Shown one piece after another: positions 45,430-56,452 of a stretch of 64,000 nt of DNA. A program made the translations under genes and the position numbers. The notes under the pieces are model-generated. The model saw only the letters and a program-made list of their open reading frames with translations, searched no databases and was not told the DNA's origin. Position 1 is the first letter of the stretch. Every line of letters begins with the position of its first letter. Source of the stretch: Sediminicoccus sp. KRV36 (lineage in GTDB: Bacteria > Pseudomonadota > Alphaproteobacteria > Acetobacterales > Acetobacteraceae); the NCBI RefSeq assembly GCF_023243115.1, contig NZ_CP085081.1, positions 3,555,001 through 3,619,000 of the forward strand. Reading direction: 5' to 3'.

Positions 45430-46425
45430 TCAGGCGGTGGCGACGGGCCGGCGCACGGCGGAAATCTTCTGGTTCATATAGACCCCGGCCAGCACCGGCG
45501 CATGCTTCGGGGCCTCGCCGGGCGCCACCGTGCCGGGCAGGGCCGCAACCGGCGCGTCGTAATTCGGATGGCAGAAAAAGCCGAGTGACAGGCGACGCAT
45601 GGCCCAGCCCTCGCCTTCCGGGTTGACCACGCGATGCACGGTGCTGACCCAGCGCCCATTGGTCCATTGCTGCATCAGGTCACCGATATTGATCACATAA
45701 GCGCCGGGCGGCGGTTCAACCGGCGCGAAGCTGCCATCGGGGCGTTGCACCTGCAGCCCCGTGCCGCCCTCGGCTGGCGGCATCAGGATGGTCAGGCTGC
45801 CGAAATCACTATGCGCCCCGGCGCGCAGCTGGCCCGGGGCGGCGGGCGTGGTGCGGGCGCCATAATGCAGCGCATGCAGGGCGGCGAAATGATTATCGAT
45901 CTTGTCGTCGAAGAAGCCGATCGGCAGGCCGAGCCCCACCGCGAAAGCGCGCATGAGCTCGCCCGAGAGGCGCTCCATCTCGCGGAAATAGGCGGTGAAG
46001 GCGGGGCGCAGCCCGGCCGGGCGCGCGGGCCAGAGATTGGGCTGGTAGAAGGGCCGCGCCTCGGGGATCGCGGCATATTGGCTGCCATTCGCCTCGGGCC
46101 GGCCCATCGAGAACAGCGAGCGCATGTCGGGCGGCGTTTCAACCCCGCGGGAGCGGGCCAGGGTATTGGTCTCGGGCGGCGTGTAGCCGCGCAGGAAGGT
46201 GCCGGGCGGGGGGCGCAGCGCCAGCTTTTCCGCCTCGGGCAGATCGAAGAACGCCAGCGATTCCCGGCGCACCTCGGCGATGAGTTCCGGCGGCACGGCA
46301 TGGCCCTGCACGATGAGAAAGCCGATCTCACGGCAGGCCGCATCCACCTGCCGGCCGAGTGCTGCGATGGCGGCCGCGTCATGGCCGCGGATCGGGCTCA
46401 GATCCAGGATGGGAACCTCGGTCAT
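45430..46425 (-). CDS. Isopenicillin N synthase-like 2OG-Fe(II) oxygenase
   Basis: A 331-residue non-heme iron dioxygenase. The N-terminal DIOX_N part is VPILDLSPIRG ... FLIVQGHAVPPELI; the iron ligands are His205 and Asp207 (GAHSDFGSLT) and His264 (STVHRVV); Arg278 and Ser280 (RRLSLGFF) bind 2-oxoglutarate. The set is complete. Its ATG overlaps the stop of the ring-opening amidohydrolase gene (ATGA). In other organisms such oxygenases hydroxylate pyrimidines, amino acids or cofactors; the pairing here suggests a heterocycle-derived substrate. Confidence 0.9.
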   Translation of the reverse strand: MTEVPILDLSPIRGHDAAAIAALGRQVDAACREIGFLIVQGHAVPPELIAEVRRESLAFFDLPEAEKLALRPPPGTFLRGYTPPETNTLARSRGVETPPDMRSLFSMGRPEANGSQYAAIPEARPFYQPNLWPARPAGLRPAFTAYFREMERLSGELMRAFAVGLGLPIGFFDDKIDNHFAALHALHYGARTTPAAPGQLRAGAHSDFGSLTILMPPAEGGTGLQVQRPDGSFAPVEPPPGAYVINIGDLMQQWTNGRWVSTVHRVVNPEGEGWAMRRLSLGFFCHPNYDAPVAALPGTVAPGEAPKHAPVLAGVYMNQKISAVRRPVATA

Positions 46426-47462
46426 GGCGTCTCTCCTGCGGTGGCGGCGATGATGGCGGCGAACCCGCCATCGGGTGGCCCTTGCGCTTCGGCTCCTCCC
46501 GAGACGAGGACCGCGCCATGGCCGATCAGCGCGCCCAGCATCGCCCCATAGGCGGCACGGGCGTGGCGGTGCATCGCCACGTCATTGTCTTCCAGCATGG
46601 CATGCGGCAGGCCCCGGATCAGCCCATCCCGCGGCGCATCGCCCTTGGAAATCGCGGCCAGCACCCGCGCGGATTGGGCATGCGGCAATTGCGGTGCTGC
46701 GATCAGGCCAAGCCGCGCGAGGATGGCCGCGGCACCGGGCGAATCCAGCGGGTCCTCCAGCAGCCCCGCCGCGATCGCGGCGCGCGGATCGCCGCCCGGG
46801 CCATTGGCGAGCAAAAGGATCTGCTGCCCCGGCCCGTCATGCCGGGCGACGACGAAGGCGCAATGCGCAAAGCAATCGGGCTCCTCCAGCGCGATCGCGG
46901 GAATCTGGCCGAGGGCCAGCGCAACACCCTGGGCAGCGGCGATGCGCACCCGCGCATCCTGCCCCGGCGCCGCCGCATCCGAAGGGGCGCGCACCAGCAC
47001 GAGGCCGATTTCGGCGGGGTCGGTCAGGCCCAGTTGCGTCATCGCCGCACGGACCATGGCGGCCGTGGCCACGGCGTGCAGCACGCCCCCCTGATCCCGC
47101 GGGGCGATCACCGCGCGCTCCACCGCCGCCAGCAATCCCCGCGCGCCTGACCTGCCGCGCGACCAGACGACCAGATGCGGCGAGACCAGCCCCTCGGCCC
47201 CGCCGGAGACCAGGATGGGCACGCGCTCCGCCACCGCCTGCTCGGAGATCCCGAGGCGCCTGGCCAGGATGAGCCGCAGCAGCAGATCCACCCAGGGCTT
47301 GGTGAAATCATTGCGCAGCCCGTTGCCGCGCGTCTTGCACCAGATGGAGACGATGCCTGCGGGATCGAGCCGGCCATCGGCCAGCATGGCCTCGAAGCCT
47401 GCCAGGTCGTCAGGGGCCGCCATGGGCAGGCGGGTGGGAAAAATCGCCGTCATCCGGTCCAT
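46422..47462 (-). CDS. Ring-opening amidohydrolase (AtzD/barbiturase family), repeat 2 motifs degenerate
   Basis: A 346-residue protein of the cyanuric acid hydrolase/barbiturase family, built of three similar domains each giving a Lys-Ser pair. Domain 1 has Lys43 (CKTRGNG) and Ser86 (VSGGAEGLVSPH); domain 3 has Lys273 and Ser321 (VSGGAEAQGPPDGG) with RHARAAYGAMLGALIG. In domain 2 the usual Lys is Arg158 (LVLVRAP) and the usual Ser-Ala-Leu-Gly is AAAQG (175-179), so the pair normally counted as the catalytic dyad seems lost. Start 47462 is used; the longer frame is unlikely. It is co-translated with a 2OG oxygenase. Confidence 0.8.
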   Translation of the reverse strand: MDRMTAIFPTRLPMAAPDDLAGFEAMLADGRLDPAGIVSIWCKTRGNGLRNDFTKPWVDLLLRLILARRLGISEQAVAERVPILVSGGAEGLVSPHLVVWSRGRSGARGLLAAVERAVIAPRDQGGVLHAVATAAMVRAAMTQLGLTDPAEIGLVLVRAPSDAAAPGQDARVRIAAAQGVALALGQIPAIALEEPDCFAHCAFVVARHDGPGQQILLLANGPGGDPRAAIAAGLLEDPLDSPGAAAILARLGLIAAPQLPHAQSARVLAAISKGDAPRDGLIRGLPHAMLEDNDVAMHRHARAAYGAMLGALIGHGAVLVSGGAEAQGPPDGGFAAIIAATAGETP

Positions 47463-47593
47463 CAGGCCTCTCAGCGCGGGGTTTGATCTTGTCAGCAATC
47501 CGGGCGGCTTGCGAAGCGGCTTGCGGGGCTGCCTCGGGGCGGCGTCACAATTCGTGTCGCTCCGCTGCGCAAAAGCGATGCTATATGCTCCAC

Positions 47594-48883
47594 ATGACGC
47601 CGTCCGCTGCCCATGCCGCGATCCGCTTCGGCCTTGGGGCAAGGCCGGATGCGCCACTCCCGGACGACCCGAAGCCGTGGCTTGCCGCGCAGATCCGCCC
47701 GCTGGCCGAAGCGCCCGGGCCGAGCCTGGCCGAAATCCAGGCGATCCTCACCGACCGCAACCGGGAGCGCGCGGGGGAACTTCGCCGCGACCTGACCCGC
47801 GCCGAATCCCTGGCCTGGGCGCAGCGGGCGCTGATGACCGATGCGCCCTTCGCTGAACGCTGGGCGGATTTCTGGTTCAACCACCTCACCATCAGCCGCC
47901 GCGGTCCGGCCGCCGCCGCCTATGCCGGGAATTATCACCGGCTGGCCATCCGCCCGCATGTGTTCGGCCGCTTCGATGCCATGCTGCTGGCGGCGTACCG
48001 GCACCCGGCCATGCTGGCCTATCTGGACCAGGCGAGTTCAGTGGGGCCGGGCAGCCGGGGCGGCCAGCGCCGCAATGCAGGGTTGAACGAGAATCTGGCC
48101 CGCGAATGCCTGGAGCTGCACACCATCACGCCGGCCGGCGGCTATACCCAGGCCGATGTGGCGGCGCTGGCGCGCATCCTCACCGGCTGGTCCATCGCGC
48201 GCGGGGCCGAGCAGAATGAGCCGGCCGGCTTCATGTTCCGCGAGCCGGCGCATGAACCCGGCCCCAAGACCCTGCTGGGCCGCCAGTATCCGGAAGGGCT
48301 GGAGGCCGGCGAACAGGCCCTGCTGTTCCTGGCCAACCAGCCCGCCACGCATCGCGCCCTGGCGCGCAAGCTCGCGCGGCATTTCATCAGCGATGATCCG
48401 CCAGCCGCCGCCGTGGCCCGGCTCGAGACGGCATTCCGGACCAGCCAGGGTGACCTCGGCATCGTCGCGCGGGCCGTGATCGCCGAGCCGGCGGCCTGGC
48501 AGCCCCTCACCAAGATCAAATCCGGCCAGGATTATACGCTGAGCGTCATGCGCGCCCTTGGCATGCCGGAGCGCGCGGCCCCGGCCGTACTGGGGACGAT
48601 GACGCGGCTGGGGCAGGCGCTCTGGGGCGCCCCCGCGCCGATCGGCTGGGGCGATGACGCTGCGACATGGGCGGTGCCCGAGCAACTCATGCGCCGGGTG
48701 GATTGGGCGAATGAGTTGGCCGGCCGCGCCGATGCCGGCCAGCGCCTGCCCCTGGCCGAGCTGGCGGAAAACCTGCTGGGCCCGCTGGCCCGTGCCGAAA
48801 CCGTGGCCGCTGCCCGCCGCGCCGGCTCCGCGCAGGAGGCGGTGCTCCTGATTCTCGCCAGCCCCGAGGCGCATCGCCGATGA
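47594..48883 (+). CDS. DUF1800 domain protein
   Basis: A 429-residue member of the DUF1800 family, found next to DUF1501 genes in many bacteria. Features are HAAIRFGLGARPD at the N-terminus, FAERWADFWFNHLTIS, LNENLARECLELHTI and VAALARILTGWSI, then KLARHFISDDPP. The function is unknown; a role in an extracytoplasmic process is usually assumed because its partner is Tat-exported. The start is ATG 47594 or 47585 just before. It overlaps the next gene by 4 bases at the first of three possible starts. Confidence 0.88.
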   Translation: MTPSAAHAAIRFGLGARPDAPLPDDPKPWLAAQIRPLAEAPGPSLAEIQAILTDRNRERAGELRRDLTRAESLAWAQRALMTDAPFAERWADFWFNHLTISRRGPAAAAYAGNYHRLAIRPHVFGRFDAMLLAAYRHPAMLAYLDQASSVGPGSRGGQRRNAGLNENLARECLELHTITPAGGYTQADVAALARILTGWSIARGAEQNEPAGFMFREPAHEPGPKTLLGRQYPEGLEAGEQALLFLANQPATHRALARKLARHFISDDPPAAAVARLETAFRTSQGDLGIVARAVIAEPAAWQPLTKIKSGQDYTLSVMRALGMPERAAPAVLGTMTRLGQALWGAPAPIGWGDDAATWAVPEQLMRRVDWANELAGRADAGQRLPLAELAENLLGPLARAETVAAARRAGSAQEAVLLILASPEAHRR

Positions 48884-48942
48884 ACTTACCCCGAGGCGCA
48901 CCGCCGATGAGCTTAGCCCGAGGTGCCGCACCGATGATCCTG
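48862..48942. repeat. 27-bp tandem repeat, three copies, spanning the DUF1501 gene start
   Basis: Units 48862-48888, 48889-48915 and 48916-48942 read CCCCGAGGCGCATCGCCGAT plus seven bases; units 1 and 2 differ at two or three positions, unit 3 is more diverged. Each contains one in-frame ATG (48880, 48907, 48934). Confidence 0.9.
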
Positions 48943-50127
48943 CAACGCCGCTCCTTCCTGCTCGGCCTCGCGGGGGCTGTCACGCTTGGCCGCTCGCGCC
49001 TTGCCGTGGCGGCGGCCGGGCCGCTGAGCGAGCGCCGGCTGGTGGTTGTGCTGTTGCGCGGCGCGCTGGATGGGCTGGCCGCGGTGCAGCCCTATGGTGA
49101 TCCGGATTTCGCCGGCCTGCGCGGGCCGCTTGCCCTGCCCGAGCCGGGCCAGGAGGGCGGCGTCCTGGACCTTGGCGGCCGCTATGGGCTGCATCCGGGC
49201 CTGTCGCATCTGCATGCGCTCTACCGCCAGGACCAGGCGCTGATGCTGCATGCGGTGGCCGGCCCCTGGCGCAGCCGCAGCCATTTCGAAGCGCAGGACC
49301 TGATGGAGGCGGGCTCCACCCGCCGCCTGCCGGATGGCTGGCTGAATCGCGCCTTGGCGACGCAGGCGGAAAACCCCGAATCGGCGCGGCGCGGCCTCGC
49401 CGTCGGGCTGGATATCCCCCTGCTGCTGCGCGGTGCGGTGCGCGTGGGCAGCTACGCGCCGCCCGGGCGGACCCATGCCGAGCCCGAGATCCTGGCGCAG
49501 CTGGCCCATTGGCACGCAGCGGACCCCAGCCTGGGGCCGGCCTTCGCCGAGGGGCTGCGTGCGCGCGGCTTCTCGGCCGCCGTGCTGACCGGGCAGGAGC
49601 CACCGCCCGCTGGCACCCATGCCTTCGTGGCGCTGGCGGGTGCCGCCGGCCGGCTGCTCGCCACGCCGCGCGGCCCGCGCGTTGCCGCACTGGAGCTGGG
49701 CGGATGGGACACGCATGCCGGCCAAGCCGGCCGCATCATGGGCCCGCTGCGCGCCCTGGATGACGGCGTGGAGGCGCTGCGCGTGGCGCTTGGTGCCAGC
49801 TGGTCGGAAACGGCGATCTTGGTGCTGACGGAGTTCGGCCGCACCGTGCGGGTGAACGGCACGGGCGGAACGGATCACGGGACGGCCGGCGTGGCCATCG
49901 TGCTGGGCGGCGCCGTGCGCGGCGGCCGCGTCATCGCCGATTGGCCCGGCCTTGGCACCGGCCGCCTGCATGAGAACCGGGACCTGATGCCGACGCTGGA
50001 CCAGCGGCGCATCGCCAAGGGGCTGCTGTCGCAGCATCTCGGCCTGGACCGGGCCGCCCTGGCCCGCGCCTTCCCGGATAGCGAGGATGCGACGCCACTG
50101 CGCGGCCTGCTGCGCGCCGAGGCATAG
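48880..50127 (+). CDS. DUF1501 domain protein, Tat-exported
   Basis: A protein of 397-415 residues in the DUF1501 group of the alkaline phosphatase-like superfamily. Three starts are possible because a 27-bp unit is triplicated: 48880 (overlaps DUF1800 stop), 48907 and 48934. The last gives MILQRRSFLLGLAGAVTLG, a clean twin-arginine signal, and is probably the original start. Domain features are RRLVVVLLRGALDGLAAVQP, SRSHFEAQDLMEAG, LELGGWDTHAGQ, LTEFGRTVRVNGTGGTDHG and RVIADWPGL. The DUF1800-DUF1501 pair is conserved in many proteobacteria with unknown function. Confidence 0.88.
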   Translation: MNLPRGAPPMSLARGAAPMILQRRSFLLGLAGAVTLGRSRLAVAAAGPLSERRLVVVLLRGALDGLAAVQPYGDPDFAGLRGPLALPEPGQEGGVLDLGGRYGLHPGLSHLHALYRQDQALMLHAVAGPWRSRSHFEAQDLMEAGSTRRLPDGWLNRALATQAENPESARRGLAVGLDIPLLLRGAVRVGSYAPPGRTHAEPEILAQLAHWHAADPSLGPAFAEGLRARGFSAAVLTGQEPPPAGTHAFVALAGAAGRLLATPRGPRVAALELGGWDTHAGQAGRIMGPLRALDDGVEALRVALGASWSETAILVLTEFGRTVRVNGTGGTDHGTAGVAIVLGGAVRGGRVIADWPGLGTGRLHENRDLMPTLDQRRIAKGLLSQHLGLDRAALARAFPDSEDATPLRGLLRAEA

Positions 50128-50187
50128 CGCGCTTCACAGCCTGCCATCCGCACCGGCCCTGACGACGCCCCATGAACCGCGGCCGCG

Positions 50188-51375
50188 CTACCGCGCCGGT
50201 GCCCCGGCCGCCACCCAGGCGATGATCTTGCCGCGCTCCGCATCGGTGATGTCAGTCACATTGCCGGGCGGCATGGCCTCGGTCTGCACCTGCTGGCGCA
50301 TCGCGGCCGCCCAGCGCCGGATCTGCGCCGGGGTGTCCAGCATGACGCCCTTGGGCGCGGCCGCGATGCCCTCAAAGCTGGGCCGGGCCGCGTGGCAGGC
50401 CGCGCAACGGCTGGCGGCGATGCCTTGCACCTCCTCGAAGCTGGGCACCTCAGCACTGGCGAAGCGCGGGTCCGTGCGCGGCGCGACCAGCAGCGCGAGC
50501 AGCCCCAGCACCGCCACGCCGCCGGCCGGCAGCGCCCAGTTGGAACGGCCGGAATGCCGCAGCACGAAGAATTGCCGGATCAGCGCGCCGGCCAGCGCCA
50601 CCAGGATCAGCACCAGCCAGTTGAACTTCGCCTGGTACAGCATGGGGTAGTGGGGACTGATCATCAGCAGCAGCACCGGCAGCGTCAGATAGGTGTTGTG
50701 AACGCTGCGCTGGCGGCCCCATTCGGCGTATTTGAGGTCCGGCGCCAACCCGGCCTCGATGGCCTTCACCATCTTCTTCTGGCCGGGGATGATCACCATC
50801 GCGACATTCGCCACCATGATGGTGCCGGTGATCGCGCCGAGCAGCAAGAAGGCGCCGCGGCCTGAAAAGACATGCGTGGCGATCAGCGCCAGGAGGATGA
50901 GCAGACCAGAGCCCGCCAGCAGCAATTTTCGCTCATCCGTCATGCGGCGGCAGAGCAGATCATACCCGACCCAGCCGGCGATGATCATCAGCAGCGACAG
51001 CGCGATGGCCAGCCAGACCGGCAGGTCCAGCACGGCGGGGTCAATCAGATAGGTGCTGGCCTGCCCCCAATAGATCAGCATGAAGAGCGAAAACCCGCTG
51101 AGCCAGGTCCAGTAGGCCTCCCATTTGAACCAGTGCAGCGTGGTGGGCATCGCGGCCGGCGCGCCCTTGTATTTCTGCTTGTGGTAGAAGCCGCCGCCAT
51201 GCAGCGACCATTGCTCGCCACGCACCAAAGGGTTGCCGTCCTTCGGTGGCTCCAGGCTATTGTCGAGGGCGATGAAGTAGAAGCTGGCGCCGATCCAGGC
51301 GATGCCGGTGATCATGTGCAGCCAGCGCAGCAGCAGGTTGGCCCATTCGGCCAGATAGGCGGCGTCCAGCTCCAT
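50188..51375 (-). CDS. puuD: Membrane urate hydroxylase PuuD (cytochrome c type urate oxidase)
   Basis: A 395-residue inner membrane protein with about 8-9 spans and a C-terminal cytochrome c domain. The membrane part has LLRWLHMITGIAWIGASFYF and LHGGGFYHKQKYKGAP, with conserved His residues; the heme c site is CAACH at residues 324-328 with a later Met (EAMPPGNVTD) as probable axial ligand. The family turns urate into 5-hydroxyisourate with electrons passed to the respiratory chain. Its ATG overlaps the stop of uraH by one base (TGATG), and UraH uses its product, which supports the role strongly. Confidence 0.93.
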   Translation of the reverse strand: MELDAAYLAEWANLLLRWLHMITGIAWIGASFYFIALDNSLEPPKDGNPLVRGEQWSLHGGGFYHKQKYKGAPAAMPTTLHWFKWEAYWTWLSGFSLFMLIYWGQASTYLIDPAVLDLPVWLAIALSLLMIIAGWVGYDLLCRRMTDERKLLLAGSGLLILLALIATHVFSGRGAFLLLGAITGTIMVANVAMVIIPGQKKMVKAIEAGLAPDLKYAEWGRQRSVHNTYLTLPVLLLMISPHYPMLYQAKFNWLVLILVALAGALIRQFFVLRHSGRSNWALPAGGVAVLGLLALLVAPRTDPRFASAEVPSFEEVQGIAASRCAACHAARPSFEGIAAAPKGVMLDTPAQIRRWAAAMRQQVQTEAMPPGNVTDITDAERGKIIAWVAAGAPAR

Positions 51376-51725
51376 CAGCTGCCCCGATAGCTGGTGTAGC
51401 CGAAGGGCGAGACCAGCAGCGGCACGTGGTAATGCACCTCTTCAGCCAATCCGAAGCTCAGCGTCACCTCATCGAGGAAGGGGGGCTCGGGCAGGGTCAC
51501 GCCGCGGGCGCGGAAATAGGCGGCGACCTGATAGACCAGCTGGTAGCGGCCAGGGACATAGCTGGCCTCGGGCAGGAGGTCGCCGGGCGCGCGGCCATCG
51601 GCGGTGGTAACGCCCTCCGCCAGCTTCACCCGCGCCTCCCCTTCCAGCCGATACAGGGCAAAGCCCATCCCGGCACCGGGGCGACCATGGGCCGTATCGA
51701 GGACATGGGTGGAAAGACGGCTCAT
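51375..51725 (-). CDS. uraH: 5-hydroxyisourate hydrolase
   Basis: A 116-residue transthyretin-like enzyme that hydrolyses 5-hydroxyisourate. The conserved ends are intact: STHVLDTAHGRPGAGM at the N-terminus with catalytic His, and the C-terminal YRGS. Also present are LAEGVTTADGRAP and HYHVPLLVSPFGYTSYRGS. The ATG at 51725 follows AGAGG. It is translated together with puuD; the following enzyme, OHCU decarboxylase, is not in the window. Confidence 0.96.
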   Translation of the reverse strand: MSRLSTHVLDTAHGRPGAGMGFALYRLEGEARVKLAEGVTTADGRAPGDLLPEASYVPGRYQLVYQVAAYFRARGVTLPEPPFLDEVTLSFGLAEEVHYHVPLLVSPFGYTSYRGS

Positions 51726-52063
51726 GGTGAGACCTCTTGCTGCAAGGCGTGTGGCTGGCGTGACCGGAGTGGCGAAGGGCCTAGCGACACAGCTGCGCCG
51801 AGTTTGCCCAGAATCGGCATGCAAAGCGACCCCTGCGATGTGTGGCGGCCGCGAGGAATCCCCACGCGTGAGCACCCCTGTGAGCAGATTTTGGCACCCC
51901 CACCGGGCCATCTGCCACCAGGATGCGCAGATCGCTCTCCAGGCCCGGGCTTTCCCCAAACCGTGCCGCGCGGCAGACGAAGGAAGCCCTCCGCCGGGGA
52001 CGTGCGCGCAGATGCCTTGGCGGATCTTCGTGACCGGGGCCTGAGAGCGCGAGGCGCGTGCGG
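51726..52063. other. 338-bp gene-free spacer upstream of uraH
   Basis: It lies between the uraH start and the 3' end of tRNA-Lys. Open frames exist but none has a ribosome binding site with recognisable domain sequence. It should hold the uraH-puuD promoter; I see no clear operator. Confidence 0.4.
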
Positions 52064-52138
52064 TGGTGGGTCGGGAGGGGATCGAACCCTCGGCCGCGAG
52101 ATTAAAAGTCCCGTGCTCTACCCCTGAGCTACCGACCC
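52064..52138 (-). tRNA. tRNA-Lys (anticodon TTT)
   Basis: A full cloverleaf is visible: acceptor stem GGGTCGG / CCGACCC, D arm GCTC-AGGGGTA-GAGC, anticodon stem CGGGA / TCTCG with loop CTTTTAA (anticodon TTT), T arm GAGGG-TTCGATC-CCCTC, discriminator A and encoded CCA. It reads Lys AAA/AAG. It stands alone between uraH and the cyclophilin gene. No integrase or attachment repeat is visible beside it. Confidence 0.95.
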
Positions 52139-52479
52139 GATATCAGCGCGGAGCGATTGACCCGCTGAGCGGATCATTCTCTCCGGCGATGGCCCCGAGC
52201 GCGCCTTGCCCGCCCATGAGACGCGTCTGCGCTGCTCAAGGACAGGGTTCGAGGCCCCGGGGCGTGCATCCCGTGCGGCGCGAAACACACCGCACGGGCT
52301 GGATTGTCAAGCCAGAGCGCGTTTCGTTCGCAAGGGCTCACTTCACAAGCTCCAGCCCCTTGTTTTCGAGCACCCTTATCCGTTCATACGCTTCCGTCTG
52401 AACAGATGATGCTGTGGCGGCCCGATCCTGATGCGCCTCGTTCGCGCATCGGGTGAATCGGCCAGCCGGGCTTGAACGA
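52139..52479. other. 341-bp gene-free spacer between tRNA-Lys and cyclophilin gene
   Basis: It contains a hairpin GATGCGC-(7)-GCGCATC at about 52430-52450 that lies downstream of the cyclophilin gene and may act as its transcript end. The flank on the minus strand reads GGCCGATTCA, like the start of the palindrome family seen at dnaE2 and livF-livH, but the rest has diverged. No gene is supported. Confidence 0.45.
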
Positions 52480-53064
52480 TCAGGTATCCGCCAGGACGCG
52501 CATGCGGATCAGACGGTCCGCCGGGGCCGGAACCGTCCCGCCGCCGCCCACGCCGCGCTTGATGCGGTCCACGAACTCCATGCCGGCCGTGACCTGGCCC
52601 CAGATGGTGTATTGCCCATCGAGGCTCGGCGTCGGCGCGAACATGATGAAGAACTGGCTGTTCGCGCTGTTGGGGTCCTGCGCGCGGGCCATGCCGCAGG
52701 TGCCGCGCAGGAAGCGCGCGCGCGAGGGCGGGCTGAACTCGGCGCGGATATCGGCGAAGCCGCGGTCGCGGAAGCCGCCCGTGCCGGTGCCGGTCGGGTC
52801 GCCGCCCTGCGCCATGAAGCCTTCGATCACGCGGTGGAAGGGCGTGTTGTCATAGAGGCCCTGGCGGGTCAGCGTCTTGATGCGCTCGACATGCAGCGGC
52901 GCCAGATCCGGGCGGAGCTGAATGGTCACGCGGCCATTATCCTTCAGCTCCATGATCAGGGTATTCTCACGGTCCGGGGCGGCTTGCGCCTCGGCTTCAT
53001 TCGTCTCGGACATTATCGCTCCTGCTGCGATCAGGGTTGTGGTCATCAAGGCTCGGCGGTTCAT
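52480..53064 (-). CDS. Peptidylprolyl isomerase, cyclophilin type
   Basis: A 194-residue cyclophilin. The ATG at 53064 follows GGAGGG by about 6 bases and gives MNRRALMTTTLIAAGAI, a signal-like start that suggests export; Met18 (53013) would give a cytosolic form. Active-site motifs are TPFHRVIEGFMAQGGDPTG with the catalytic Arg, SQFFIMF and the late loop LDGQYTIWGQVTAGM. It speeds proline isomerisation in protein folding. It follows coaD on the same strand after 22 bp. Confidence 0.9.
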   Translation of the reverse strand: MNRRALMTTTLIAAGAIMSETNEAEAQAAPDRENTLIMELKDNGRVTIQLRPDLAPLHVERIKTLTRQGLYDNTPFHRVIEGFMAQGGDPTGTGTGGFRDRGFADIRAEFSPPSRARFLRGTCGMARAQDPNSANSQFFIMFAPTPSLDGQYTIWGQVTAGMEFVDRIKRGVGGGGTVPAPADRLIRMRVLADT

Positions 53065-53086
53065 GCGTGTCCCTCCGTTTGGGTGG

Positions 53087-53579
53087 TCATTTGGCGACTT
53101 TGGCCAACGTGCGTTCCAGCGTGAGTGCCGGCACGAAGCTGGAGACATCGCCGCCCAGTTGCGCGATTTCCTTCACGAAGCGCGAGGAAATGAAGTGGTT
53201 CCGCTCGCTCGCCATGAGGAAGACGGTCTCGATCTCGGGATCGAGACGGGCATTCATCCCGCACATCTGGAACTCATAGTCGAAATCCGAGACGGCGCGC
53301 AGCCCACGCACGATCATTTGCGCGCCCACCTCGCGCGCGAAGCCGACCAGCAGGCCGGTGAAGGGCCGCACCTCGATCACGCAGCCGGTGCGCTTGGCCA
53401 CGGCCTCGGTTTCGGCGGCGACAAGCTCCGCGCGTTCCTCGATGGAAAACAGCGGCCCCTTGCCGATATTCATGGCGACACCGATCACCAGCCGGTCCAC
53501 CAACCGCGCGGCCCGGCCGATGACATCAAGGTGCCCGTTGGTCACGGGGTCGAAGGTGCCGGGATAAAGGGCGACGCGC

Positions 53580-53587
<8 letters not shown>
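53087..53587 (-). CDS. coaD: Phosphopantetheine adenylyltransferase
   Basis: A 166-residue nucleotidyltransferase for the fourth step of CoA synthesis. The ATG at 53587 gives [20 protein letters not shown] with the TxGH nucleotide motif; [16 protein letters not shown] is the second nucleotide-binding motif and [17 protein letters not shown] is typical. It begins inside the last codons of gyrA (8-base overlap), so it is translationally coupled to gyrase subunit A. Confidence 0.96.
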
Positions 53588-56309
<2,722 letters not shown>

Positions 56310-56333
56310 AGAATCTTGGTCCTGGGTTTAAGG

Positions 56334-56446
56334 CCAGGGGCTCTGCCCCTGGACCCCGGCAGGAAACTTAGTTTCCTGCACCTTCAACAAATGGGGTGCA
56401 GGGGACTGGTCCCCTGCTGGGGGGCGAGGGGGGCAAAGCCCCTCGC
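56334..56446. repeat. run of four palindromes between ssb and gyrA
   Basis: Four hairpins follow each other: CCAGGGGC-TCT-GCCCCTGG (56334-56352), GCAGGAAAC-TTA-GTTTCCTGC (56359-56379), GCAGGGGAC-TG-GTCCCCTGC (56398-56417) and an imperfect GCGAGGGG ... GCCCCTCGC (56424-56446). They fill the gap between the ssb stop and the gyrA start on the same strand and probably end the ssb transcript or protect its 3' end. Confidence 0.85.
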
Positions 56447-56452
56447 AATCCC

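Noticed and set aside
52064..52479. Integration site of a genomic island at tRNA-Lys
   Set aside because: No integrase, no repeat of the tRNA 3' end was noticed, and both flanks hold ordinary chromosomal genes.
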